Part shown: positions 30,401 to 35,207 of the stretch, piece by piece
Position numbering within the stretch: position 1 is the first letter of the stretch
How the letters are laid out: every line of letters begins with the position of its first letter
DNA from: Kitasatospora sp. GP82
GTDB lineage: Bacteria; Actinomycetota; Actinomycetes; Streptomycetales; Streptomycetaceae
Direction of reading: 5' to 3'
DNA length: 35,551 nt
NCBI RefSeq assembly: GCF_029892105.1
Contig: NZ_JARZAJ010000058.1
Coordinates: 1-35,551 of the forward strand
Made by a program: the position numbers and the translations under genes
The notes under the pieces: generated by a model
What the model saw: only the letters and a program-made list of their open reading frames with translations
Database searches by the model: none
What the model was told of the DNA's origin: nothing

Positions 30401-33400
30401 TGGTGGGGACTTCGCCGCGCGCGCGCGACGCACCGGAGGCTGCGAGCTGGCCGATCGGGACGACAAGCGGCTCGTCCACACCCATCGCCGCATCCAGAAG
30501 AGCCAGACCCTGCTCTACCGAGAGCGGCGGAATCCCGGACGAACGGATCCGCTGCATATCCGCCTCGGACAACGTCCCCGTCATACCACCCGACGGAGCC
30601 CACGCACCCCACGCCAACGACTGCCCCACCAGACCGAGCGAACGACGATACTGCGCAAGACAGTCCAGGAAAACATTCCCCGCCGCATAGTTCCCCTGCC
30701 CCGCACTGCCCATCACACCCGAGACCGACGAGAACAACACAAACGCCGACAGATCCAAACGCTCCGTCAACTCATGCAAATACCAAGCCGCATCCACCTT
30801 CGGACGCAACACACCCGACAACCGCTCCACCGACAACGACGACACCACACCGTCATCCAGCACACCAGCCGTATGAACCACCGCACACAACGGACGATCC
30901 ACCGGAACACCGGCCAGCACACCCGCCAACGCATCCCGGTCCGACACATCACACGCCACCACCGAGACACGGGCCCCGTGCCCCTCCAGCTCAGCCGCCA
31001 ACTCCACCGCACCCGGCGCACCCAACCCACGCCGACTCACCAGCAGCAGACTCCGCACCCCATGCACAACCACCAGATGACGAGCCACCTCACGACCCAG
31101 ACCACCCGTACCACCCGTGACCAGAACCGTCCCAGCACCCCAACCCGCAAACCCCACAGACCCCACACCATCAACAGCCGCAACAGCGGCAGCAGCGGCA
31201 CTCAACCGGGCCAACCGACCCACCCGCACCACACCACCACGCACAACCACCTGCGGCTCACCCACCGCCAACACCTCAGCCAGCGGCACCTCCGCATCAG
31301 CCTCGACATCCACCAACACGAACCGGCCCGGATTCTCCGACTGCGCAGCCCTCACCAGACCCCACACCGCACCACCGGCAAGATCCCCGACCACCTCACC
31401 CGCATCCACCGCAACCGCATTCCGCGTCACGAACACCAGACGCGACCGAGCAAACCGCTCCCCCGCCAACCACTCCTGCACCAACCCCAGCACCCGAGCC
31501 GACAGCCCATGCACCCCACCCGGCACATCAACACCCGCACCCGACACCGGAACCAACACCAACGCCTCATCACCCGAGACATCAGCCAACGAACCAACAC
31601 CAACACCCAACGTCACACAACGGACCGGCTCCACCACCCGACCCACAGGAGCAACAACCCACTCCAAACGCAGCAGCCCATCACGCCCACCACCAGCCGA
31701 GGCACCAAGCGAACCCGACACCGCACCCAGCACCAGCGACTCCACCGACAGCACCGGAGCACCCTCGACATCAGCCACCTCGACGGACACCACATCCTCA
31801 CCCAGCCGAAGGATCCGCGCCCGCACCACAGCAGCACCCGCCGCATGCAACGACACCCCGCTCCACGACAACGCCACCAGCTCCCGGTCGTCCCTCAGAG
31901 CCGAGGAAGCAGCCGCCCGCACCACCGTGTCAAGCAACGCCGGATGCAAACCGAACGACCCGGCATCGCCAGCCTGCTCCGTGAGCACAGCCTCGACGAA
32001 CACCTCCTCGCCCCGCCGCCACACCGACCGCAACCCGGGCAGACCCTCGGCATCGACCACAACCGCACCCCGAGGCGGCCACACCTCGACTCCAACAGCC
32101 CCTGCCCGAACCCCCGACACCAGCACACCCGACGCATGCTCCGCCCACGGCCCATCCACAACCCCGGCCCCACGCGAGAAGAAACCCACGGTCCGGGCAC
32201 CGGACTCATCGGGAGCGCCCACCCACACCTGAACCGCCACGGCACTGTCCTCGGACAGCACCAGCGGCTCCGTCATGGTGAACTGCTCCACCCGGTCGCA
32301 GCCGACCTGGTCGCCTGCCCGGATGGCCAGCTCCAGGAAACCCGCGGCCGGGAAGACCAGCACCCCGCCCACCGTGTGATCGGCCAGCCAGGGATGCGCG
32401 TTCAGCGACAGCCGACCGGTGAACAGCATCCCTTCGGAGTTCGCCAGCGCGACCGTCGCGCCCAGCAAGGGGTGCTCGGCAGGTACCAGCCCAGCACCCG
32501 TCACGTCGCCCACGTGCACCGCCGGCTTCGGCCAGTAGCGCTCGTGCTGGAAGGCGTAGGTGGGCAGGTCCACCCGGCGGGCGCCGGTGCCCTCGAAGAG
32601 CCCGGCCCACTCGATCCGCACACCCTCGACGTGAACGCGGGCGAGAGCGGTGAGCAGGGCGCTCTCCTCGTCGTGGTCCCTGCGCAGGAGCGGGGTGACG
32701 ACGCAGTCCTGCTCCAGGCTCTGCTGGGCCAGCGCGGCCAGGACGCCGTCGGGCCCGAGCTCCAGGAACGCCGACACTCCTTCGTCGGCCAACGCCCGCA
32801 CACCATCAGCGAAGCGGACGGCCTCGCGGACGTGACGCACCCAGTACTCCGGTGTACACACCAGCTCCCGTGCCGCCAGCCCACCGGTCACGTTCGACAC
32901 CAGCGGGATGTGCGGCTCGCCGAAGGACAGACCGCTCACAACCGCGCGGAAGTCCTCCAGCATCGGGTCCACCAACGGCGAGTGGAACGCATGCGACACC
33001 CGAAGCCGCTGGGTTTTACGACCCTGTGCCTCGAAGTGAGCGCGGATCTTCTCCACCGCGTCCTCAGCACCGGAGACCACCACCGACGACGGACCGTTCA
33101 CCGCCGCGACCGACACCAACTCACCCAACAGGGGCAGGACCTCGTCCTCCGTCGCCTGCACAGCGACCATCGCGCCACCAGCGGGCAGCGCCTGCATCAA
33201 ACGGCCACGAGCCGCCACCAGCGCACACGCATCCGCCAGCGAGAACACACCCGCCACATGCGCAGCCGCCACCTCACCGATCGAATGCCCAGCCACGAAG
33301 TCCGGCCGCACGCCCAGGGATTCGAGGAGCCTGAACAGCGCCACCTCGATGGCGAACAGCCCGGCCTGGGCGTACATCGTCTGGTTGACGAGGTCCTCGT

Positions 33401-35171
33401 CCTCGCCCCAGATGACGCCGCGCACCGGCTGCTCCAGGTGCTCGTCCAACCCCGCGCACACGGAGTCCAGCGCCTCGGCGAACACCGGGAACCGCCCGTA
33501 CAACTCCCGGCCCATATCCAGCCGCTGAGACCCCTGCCCCGAGAACAGGAACGCCGCCGAACGATCCGACGCCACCCCACGAGCAACCTCGGCAACACCG
33601 GAGACACCCGCCAGCAACACCGCCCGGTGCGCAAAGCTCGTCCGCCCCGCCGCCAGCGAGAAACCCACATCAAGCGGCGACAGCTCCAACGAGGAGACCC
33701 GCTCCACCTGAGCATCCAACGCAGCCGCAGACTTCGCCGACACCACCCACGGCACCACCACAGGCGACACCACAGCTTCACCGTCGGCACTTTCGACCAG
33801 CGGCGCCTGCTCCACGATCACATGCGCATTCGTCCCACTGATCCCGAACGCCGACACCGCCGCACGCCTCGGCCGACCATCCTCCGGCCAATCCACCGAC
33901 TCCGTAAGGAGCTTGACATCACCGGCCGACCAGTCCACATGCGACGAAGGCGCATCCACATGCAGCGTCTGCGGCAGCACACCGTGACGCATCGCCATCA
34001 CCATCTTGATCACACCCGCAGCACCCGCCGCCGCCTGCGTGTGCCCGATGTTCGACTTCGCGGACCCCAGCCACAACGGCCGCTCCGGCTCACGGTCCTG
34101 GCCGTACGTCGCCAGCAGTGCCTGAACCTCGATGGGGTCGCCCAGCGGCGTACCCGTACCGTGCCCCTCGACGACGTCCACATCCGCAGCCGACAGCCCG
34201 GCACCCGCCAGGGCCTGCCGGATCACCCGCTGCTGCGAAGGACCGTTGGGCGCCGTCAGCCCGTTGCTCGCACCGTCCTGGTTGACGGCCGAACCGCGCA
34301 CCACCGCCAGGACCTCGTGCCCGTTGCGCCGGGCATCCGACAGACGCTCCAGCACCAGCACACCCACACCCTCGGACCACCCAGTACCGTCCGCCGCCTC
34401 CGCGAACGCCTTGCACCGCCCGTCCGACGCCAGCCCACCCTGCCGGCTGAAGCCCGAGAAGCTCATCGGTGTGGACAGGACGGTCACACCGCCCGCCAGC
34501 GCCATCGAGCACTCACCCGCGCGCAGCGCCTGAGCCGCCACATGCAGTGCCACCAGGGAGGAGGAGCACGCCGTGTCCAGGGTGACCGCCGGGCCTTCCA
34601 GCCCGAGCGTGTACGAGACACGGCCCGACAGCACGCTCGCCGTGAGGCCGGTGGTCGCGTGGCCCTCGACGTCCTCGCCCGAGTTCATCACCACGCCGAC
34701 GTAGTCGACACCGGCCGTGCCGACGAAGACGCCGGTCCGGCTGCCGCGCAACGTGGTCGGGTCGATCCCGGCCCGCTCGAACGCCTCCCAGGACGCCTCC
34801 AGGAGCAGCCGCTGCTGCGGGTCCATCGCCAGCGCCTCGCGCGGCGAGATCCCGAAGAAGTCCGCGTCGAAGGCACTCGCGTCGACGAAGCCGCCCTCGA
34901 CGGCGGCGCTGGCGCCGTTCCCCTCGCCAGCGAGGGCTTCGAGGTTCCAGCCTCGGTCCGTGGGGAACGGCGAGACACCGTCCCTGCCTTCGGCCAGCAG
35001 TTCCCAGAACTCTTCCGGAGATCGCACCCCGCCAGGGAGGCGGCAGGCCATGCCGACGATGGCGATCGGTTCCTGCTTGCCTGACTCGACATCCAGCAGT
35101 CGTTGGCGAGTCTGGTGCAGGTCGGCCGTGACCCACTTGAGGTAGTCAACGAGCTTGCTGTCGTTCGACAT
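18489..35171 (-). CDS. P3: three-module type I PKS with terminal thioesterase (KS-AT-DH*-KR-ACP / KS-AT-KR0-ACP / KS-AT-DH*-ER*-KR-ACP-TE)
   Basis: A 5560-aa cytosolic megasynthase. Residues 1-32 are an N-terminal docking helix (KLVDYLKWVTADLHQTRQRL). Three extension modules follow, all selecting malonyl-CoA by the AT motif HAFH, and a TE closes the protein. The three KSs are intact (TACSSS cysteines C202, C1896, C3413), so it holds no loading module. The KRs of A and C look active; the KR of B lacks its tyrosine. Both DHs and the only ER carry damage. Predicted effect, as inference: the last three units give C7-OH, C5-ketone and C3-OH or a 2,3-alkene before the TE forms a lactone or acid. 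P4 precedes it by 36 bp with a fitting docking tail. A hairpin terminator lies 38 nt beyond the stop. The TE marks this subunit as the end of an assembly line although more PKS genes lie downstream. Confidence 0.98.
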   Translation of the reverse strand: MSNDSKLVDYLKWVTADLHQTRQRLLDVESGKQEPIAIVGMACRLPGGVRSPEEFWELLAEGRDGVSPFPTDRGWNLEALAGEGNGASAAVEGGFVDASAFDADFFGISPREALAMDPQQRLLLEASWEAFERAGIDPTTLRGSRTGVFVGTAGVDYVGVVMNSGEDVEGHATTGLTASVLSGRVSYTLGLEGPAVTLDTACSSSLVALHVAAQALRAGECSMALAGGVTVLSTPMSFSGFSRQGGLASDGRCKAFAEAADGTGWSEGVGVLVLERLSDARRNGHEVLAVVRGSAVNQDGASNGLTAPNGPSQQRVIRQALAGAGLSAADVDVVEGHGTGTPLGDPIEVQALLATYGQDREPERPLWLGSAKSNIGHTQAAAGAAGVIKMVMAMRHGVLPQTLHVDAPSSHVDWSAGDVKLLTESVDWPEDGRPRRAAVSAFGISGTNAHVIVEQAPLVESADGEAVVSPVVVPWVVSAKSAAALDAQVERVSSLELSPLDVGFSLAAGRTSFAHRAVLLAGVSGVAEVARGVASDRSAAFLFSGQGSQRLDMGRELYGRFPVFAEALDSVCAGLDEHLEQPVRGVIWGEDEDLVNQTMYAQAGLFAIEVALFRLLESLGVRPDFVAGHSIGEVAAAHVAGVFSLADACALVAARGRLMQALPAGGAMVAVQATEDEVLPLLGELVSVAAVNGPSSVVVSGAEDAVEKIRAHFEAQGRKTQRLRVSHAFHSPLVDPMLEDFRAVVSGLSFGEPHIPLVSNVTGGLAARELVCTPEYWVRHVREAVRFADGVRALADEGVSAFLELGPDGVLAALAQQSLEQDCVVTPLLRRDHDEESALLTALARVHVEGVRIEWAGLFEGTGARRVDLPTYAFQHERYWPKPAVHVGDVTGAGLVPAEHPLLGATVALANSEGMLFTGRLSLNAHPWLADHTVGGVLVFPAAGFLELAIRAGDQVGCDRVEQFTMTEPLVLSEDSAVAVQVWVGAPDESGARTVGFFSRGAGVVDGPWAEHASGVLVSGVRAGAVGVEVWPPRGAVVVDAEGLPGLRSVWRRGEEVFVEAVLTEQAGDAGSFGLHPALLDTVVRAAASSALRDDRELVALSWSGVSLHAAGAAVVRARILRLGEDVVSVEVADVEGAPVLSVESLVLGAVSGSLGASAGGGRDGLLRLEWVVAPVGRVVEPVRCVTLGVGVGSLADVSGDEALVLVPVSGAGVDVPGGVHGLSARVLGLVQEWLAGERFARSRLVFVTRNAVAVDAGEVVGDLAGGAVWGLVRAAQSENPGRFVLVDVEADAEVPLAEVLAVGEPQVVVRGGVVRVGRLARLSAAAAAVAAVDGVGSVGFAGWGAGTVLVTGGTGGLGREVARHLVVVHGVRSLLLVSRRGLGAPGAVELAAELEGHGARVSVVACDVSDRDALAGVLAGVPVDRPLCAVVHTAGVLDDGVVSSLSVERLSGVLRPKVDAAWYLHELTERLDLSAFVLFSSVSGVMGSAGQGNYAAGNVFLDCLAQYRRSLGLVGQSLAWGAWAPSGGMTGTLSEADMQRIRSSGIPPLSVEQGLALLDAAMGVDEPLVVPIGQLAASGASRARGEVPTMFRGLVRGGRRMAATAEGGSGTAAALATRLHELRDGERVRLLVDLVRTEAATVLGHSSAQAIGAERDFHDLGLDSLTALELRNRMTAVTGLRLPATLVFDYPTPTVLAEHLLAELLDEHGEVAGPVVAVGAADDLVAIVGMACRLPGGVGSPEELWELVSEGREGISDFPTDRGWDLDTLLGGGPDSRGRSATSKGGFLHGVGEFDAGFFGISPREALAMDPQQRLLLETSWEAIERAAIDPATLRGSQTGVFVGTGGQDYLTLVMNSREDIEGHASTGLAASVVSGRISYTFGLEGPAVTVDTACSSSLVAMHLAAQSLRSGECSLALAGGVTVMSSSLGFPGFTRQGGLASDGRCKAFADAADGTGWSEGVGVLVLERLSDARRNGHEVLAVVRGSAINQDGASNGLTAPNGPSQQRVIRQALANAGLSTAEVDVVEGHGTGTTLGDPIEAQALLATYGRGRQEGKPLLLGSLKSNIGHTQAAAGAAGVIKMVMAMRHGVLPQTLHVDAPSSHVDWSAGDVKLLTESVDWPEDGRPRRAAVSAFGISGTNAHVIVEQAPPVESANGEAVVSPAVVPWVVSGKSEAALDAQIERVSSLELSPLDVGFSLAAGRTSFAHRAVLLAGVSGVAEVARGVASDRSAAFLFSGQGSQRLGMGRELYGRFPVFAEALDSVCAGLDEHLEQPVRGVIWGEDEDLVNQTMYAQAGLFAIEVALFRLLESLGVVPEFVAGHSIGEVAAAHVAGVFSLADACVLVAARGRLMQALPAGGAMVAVQATEDEVLPLLGELLSVAAVNGPSSVVVAGAEGEVLRIAGEFASDGRRTQRLRVSHAFHSPLMDPMLEDFRAVVSGLSFGEPRIPLVSNVTGELATRELVCTPEYWVRHVRETVRFADGVRALADEGVSAFLELGPDGVLSALAHQSLDQECVVAPLLRKDREEESALLTALARVHVAGIRIDWTRLFDGTGAQRVDLPTYAFQHERYWPETDPVAGMAAGSVEDPLDTQFWAAVEGEDLDTLATDLAVDTDALGAVLPALSSWRRHRRDQSLLDALRLHESWKLLSGASSARPSGPWLVVAPVQGVDEEWTAAVIKAVGSDALCLNIDPAPERAALAERLRELPAPGTPFAGVLSLLALDGTSDADGTSDAGEPAAGAVVATAVLLQALRDAEITAPLWCVTKGAVAVGRTEAPAEPAQAGVWGLGRVAALEYPQQWGGLIDLPETPDRRAVQRLAGVLAGLDGEEQVAIRPTGLYGRRLVPAPVGSPDAGWEPRGTVLITGGTGGRGAHVARWLAGAGAGHLLLVSRRGPEAPGAAELAAELRLLGAEVSVVACDAADREQLAAVLGAIPADQPLTAVVHAAGIVDDGVLEDLTPERFDSVHRAKVTAALLLDELTNGHELSAFVLFSSVAGAVGSPGRANLAAANAVLDALAQRRRAQGLVATSVAWGAWVGDDGPVGEPDELPRRTATPAVHPELALAALRQAVTKPAPTLVLLDLQQPQILDTLVGLRGNPLLRGLPAARQAIADADAARSEFASAASELGRRLRSLPEPERLVLLTDLVRTHVAAVLGYADKSAIAPDRKFRDLGFDSLTAIELPGRLNLATGLKLSATSVFDYPTSTVLAEHLLAELLEEQADVRTPAAVAAGAGITDDPIAIVGMACRLPGGVRSPEELWRLVSEGGDGISAFPDDRGWDLRTLLVGDRDGRGRSATREGGFLPGIADFDAGFFGISPREALAMDPQQRLLLETSWEAFERAGIDPEKLQGSQTGVFVGTNGLDYATLMMNSREDIGGHAGTGLATSVLSGRISYTLGLEGPAVTVDTACSSSLVALHWATRALRSGECSLALAGGVTVMTTPVSFAGFTVQGGLASDGRCKAYSDAADGTSWSEGVGVVVLERLSDARRNGHEILAVVRGSAVNQDGASNGITAPNGPSQQRVIRQALAGAGLSAAEVDVVEGHGTGTSLGDPIEAQALLATYGRDRDPERPLLLGSLKSNIGHTQAAAGVAGVIKTVMSMRHGVLPKSLHIDQPSSHVDWSAGAVDLLTEARPWPEVGRPWRAGVSSFGISGTNAHVIVEQAPLVESADGEAVVSPVVVPWVVSGKSEAALDAQIERVSSLELSPLGAGFSLAAGRTSFAHRAVLLAGVSGVAEVARGVASDRSAAFLFSGQGSQRLDMGRELYGRFPVFAEALDSVCAGLDEHLEQPVRGVIWGDDEDLVNQTMYAQAGLFAIEVALFHLLESLGVVPEFVAGHSIGEVAAAHVAGVFSLADACALVAARGRLMQALPAGGAMVAVEATEDEVLPLLGELLSVAAVNGPSSVVVSGAEDAVEKIRAHFEAQGRKTQRLRVSHAFHSPLMDPMLEDFRAVVSGLSFGEPHIPLVSNVTGGLAARELVCTPEYWVRHVREAVRFADGVRELADEGVSAFLELGPDGVLAALAQQSLEQDCVVTPLLRRDHDEESALLTALARVHVEGVRIEWARLFDGTGARRADLPTYAFQHERYWPRPAPLSGDVTSAGLVPAEHPLLGAAVPLADSDGVLFTSRLSLRVHPWLLDHRVGGRIMFPATGFLELAIRAGDQVGCDRVEDFTVTEPLVLAEDEEPVVQVWVGAPDHSGARTVSCYARPADAAPDEPWTRCATGTLTARDRAEESRTPVWDAPVWPPVSGLAVDLDGFYDELGHGPAFQGLRAAWIRGDEVLAEVELSGEPAEDARYFGIHPALLESALHAAALAGIGDEEAVRLPYAWSGVSLHAGGASVLRVRVVRLGEDSVSLTAIDAEGAPVLSVESIVLRAPSASLAVAARSSAREPLFRVEWISAPADSAAPAGRSPESVRCVALGADEFGVGASVASLTDATAGVPDLLVVALPATPATPAASDAVADVPTAVHGLSARVLGLVQDWLAEERFAASRLVFVTRHAIRAADGEELRDLAGGAAWGLVRSANSEHPDRFVLLDIEKDEDVPAALSCLPGLLATGEAQFVVRDGTVRVGRLARLTTGPSLLPPAGVPWRLDVPEDGGVDDLVLAPCPEAAEPLAAGQVRLAVRAVGVSTRQLPTGGGGVAGVVIEAGPAETGGTGGTAGTGEAAVRPGDRVMGLLPVGLGTPGPVAVVDERLLAQVPQDWTWEQAATVSADFVTAYHALTDLSSSLAGKSVLVNAGAEGMGQAAIQIARVLGAEVFATAPDGVWDTLRGLGLSSDRVALPGTAEFESRVLEATGHRGVDLTVNAVTGGSADASARLLSRDGRSIDLAGAPEPGPGRTGPIPAEVRALFARNELRPLPATSCHAYDIRHAPTAFRRTGEERDGRIVLTMPRVWDREGTVLITGGTGALGRHLARRLAVNGMRHLLLTSRRGPDAPGAAELAQELRLLGAEVTIAACDTADRDAAAALLAAVPAEHPLTAVIHTAGVLDDGVVTSLTPERLAAVLRPKVDAAWHLHEATRHLDLAAFITFSSIAGIMGSPGQGNYAAANSFLDTLIDHRKSLGLAGTSLAWGPWAQDDGMTSELSEADMRRMQSGGMPPLSVEQGLGLFEAAAGSDEPLVIPLGLAAGTMRPQGEVPPLFRGLVRTARRAAANAAGGADSALSFTRQLLELGEQDRTRYLVDVVRTEAAAVLGHASAEAVEADRDFYELGFDSLTAVELRNRLAAVTGLRLPATVVFDSRTPTDLAGWVRSELSAQPSLDPSATGAVAVPSSEPEIDSLERLFMEALGNGKVPEAQRMLATVAALRPTFSATAELEDLPWAATLAEGPRKPRLICISAPTANAGIHQYARLAAHFRGEREVSALPLVGFASGERLPATPEVATRVIAESALRASDGEPFVLVGHSSGGSFAYAAAGLLENTWGIRPAGVVLLDTLSFQHNSDEGVDYTGMMRVNFTSADTSPVRLTNSRLSAMGRWMVLLNQLEVRHTTAPVLLVQCDKPLFGTDSGPSAAQEPLVPGADIRTVDADHLSLIREDSALTAEIVEGWLRQLDRRTA
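18501..19169 (-). other. P3 thioesterase domain
   Basis: Alpha/beta-hydrolase type I TE at about residues 5335-5556. The nucleophile elbow is GHSSGG with S5410. The likely Asp of the triad is D5438 (VVLLDT) and the likely His is H5533 (DADHLSL). It follows the last ACP after a linker of about 80 residues. Family role: takes the finished chain from the ACP as an acyl-enzyme and releases it as a macrolactone or free acid. Its sequence is intact. It fixes P3 as a release subunit. Confidence 0.95.
21171..21201 (-). repeat. Short imperfect tandem repeat in the degenerate ER of P3
   Basis: Three or so imperfect copies of a 9-10 bp unit (plus-strand forms cgttccagc, cgttccacc, ggttccacc). They encode part of a Gly/Thr-rich stretch, ETGGTGGTAGTG, about residues 4657-4668. 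This is absent from the intact ER of P2 module 2 and looks like replication slippage in a domain under weak constraint. Confidence 0.75.
22898..24207 (-). repeat. Long imperfect direct repeat, copy C (KS end - linker - AT of P3 module C)
   Basis: Near-identical to copy A from the YAFQHERYWP post-AT motif (22898) through the AT to the KS end. Homology to copies A and B weakens inside the KS, above about 24215, so the exchanged unit is centred on the AT and linker. Confidence 0.88.
26962..26997 (-). repeat. 18-bp perfect tandem duplication in P3 module B
   Basis: Two adjacent identical 18-bp units (26962-26979 and 26980-26997) give the protein repeat DGTSDADGTSDA at about residues 2727-2738, in the non-catalytic structural part of the KR. 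It is in frame and probably harmless. Confidence 0.95.
27450..28980 (-). repeat. Long imperfect direct repeat, copy B (KS end - linker - AT of P3 module B)
   Basis: Matches copy A over almost its whole length, but 27940-28010 is replaced by an unrelated segment: the protein reads AGAEGEVLRIAGEFASDGRR where A and C read SGAEDAVEKIRAHFEAQGRK. The pattern is mosaic, as expected of repeated gene conversion with one region escaping. Confidence 0.88.
30043..30131 (-). repeat. 89-bp perfect repeat, copy in P3 module A ACP-KS junction
   Basis: Identical base for base to 35452-35540 in P4. It codes for the end of the ACP and the start of the following linker (FDYPTPTVLAEHLLAELLDEHG). In P3 it leads into the next KS; in P4 it leads into the docking domain. 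Confidence 0.95.
30500..32230 (-). other. Block of atypical codon usage covering DH second half to KR of P3 module A
   Basis: Read on the coding strand, this block prefers G- and T-ending codons, including TTG Leu, CGT, GGT, CAT, TGT and GTG, while flanking DNA uses CTC/CTG, CGC, GGC, CAC and GTC. A clear sample is 30900-30841. The upper edge lies inside the DH (about residue 980) and the lower edge just after the KR (about residue 1558). Short patches of the same style occur in the KS-AT linker repeats, for example 33670-33790. Edges were judged by eye. Confidence 0.7.
32530..34061 (-). repeat. Long imperfect direct repeat, copy A (KS end - linker - AT of P3 module A)
   Basis: Near-identical to the copies in modules B (27450-28980) and C (22898-24207). 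Against B, stretches of more than 200 bp around 33841-34061 differ at about one base. Against C, the region from the post-AT motif (32530) to the KS end (about 33840) is almost unchanged. The protein segments include the KS-AT linker (RVSSLELSPLDVGFSLAAG) and the AT body. Such similarity at silent positions points to recent duplication or gene conversion. Confidence 0.88.
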
Positions 35172-35182
35172 GAGGGGAGGAA

Positions 35183-35189
35183 CCTTCCT
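35183..35189 (-). promoter_or_regulatory. Ribosome binding site of P3
   Basis: AGGAAGG lies 11 nt before the ATG at 35171, in the 36-bp gap after the P4 stop. It supports this start over later in-frame starts, as does the docking helix that begins immediately after the ATG. No terminator or promoter is visible in the gap. Confidence 0.7.
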
Positions 35190-35207
35190 GTGATGACTAG
35201 AGTCGGA

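Larger units (their letters stand above)
30072..35072 (-). other. P3 module A: KS-AT(malonyl)-DH(degenerate)-KR-ACP
   Basis: KS residues 34-457, with C202 in TACSSS and the EGHGTGT and SNIGHTQ histidines. AT about 541-880, with GHSIGE (S630) and HAFH 727-730, which indicates malonyl-CoA. DH about 900-1150: H932 sits in an intact HxxxGxxxxP motif and D1081 is present. However, about 15 residues that should hold the YGPxFQ motif are missing near residue 1043, and R1085 replaces the usual His/Gln of the DxxxH/Q motif. KR catalytic subdomain about 1346-1530: TGGTGGLG cofactor loop, LDD at 1438-1440 (B-type), catalytic Y1495. ACP about 1630-1700, with S1665 in GLDSL. Predicted output is a beta-hydroxy unit, because the DH is probably dead. 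The DH second half through the KR uses a different codon style from its surroundings. Confidence 0.93.

Noticed and set aside
22898..34061. CRISPR or mobile-element explanation of the long repeats
   Set aside because: The repeats are coding AT-linker segments in register with module boundaries, without inverted ends, transposase genes or regular spacers.
24189..35084. A 3631-codon open reading frame on the plus strand
   Set aside because: It lies opposite P3, in register with its codons, and its product is Arg/His/Gln-rich low-complexity sequence. High-GC codon bias keeps the antisense frame open; no domain is recognisable.
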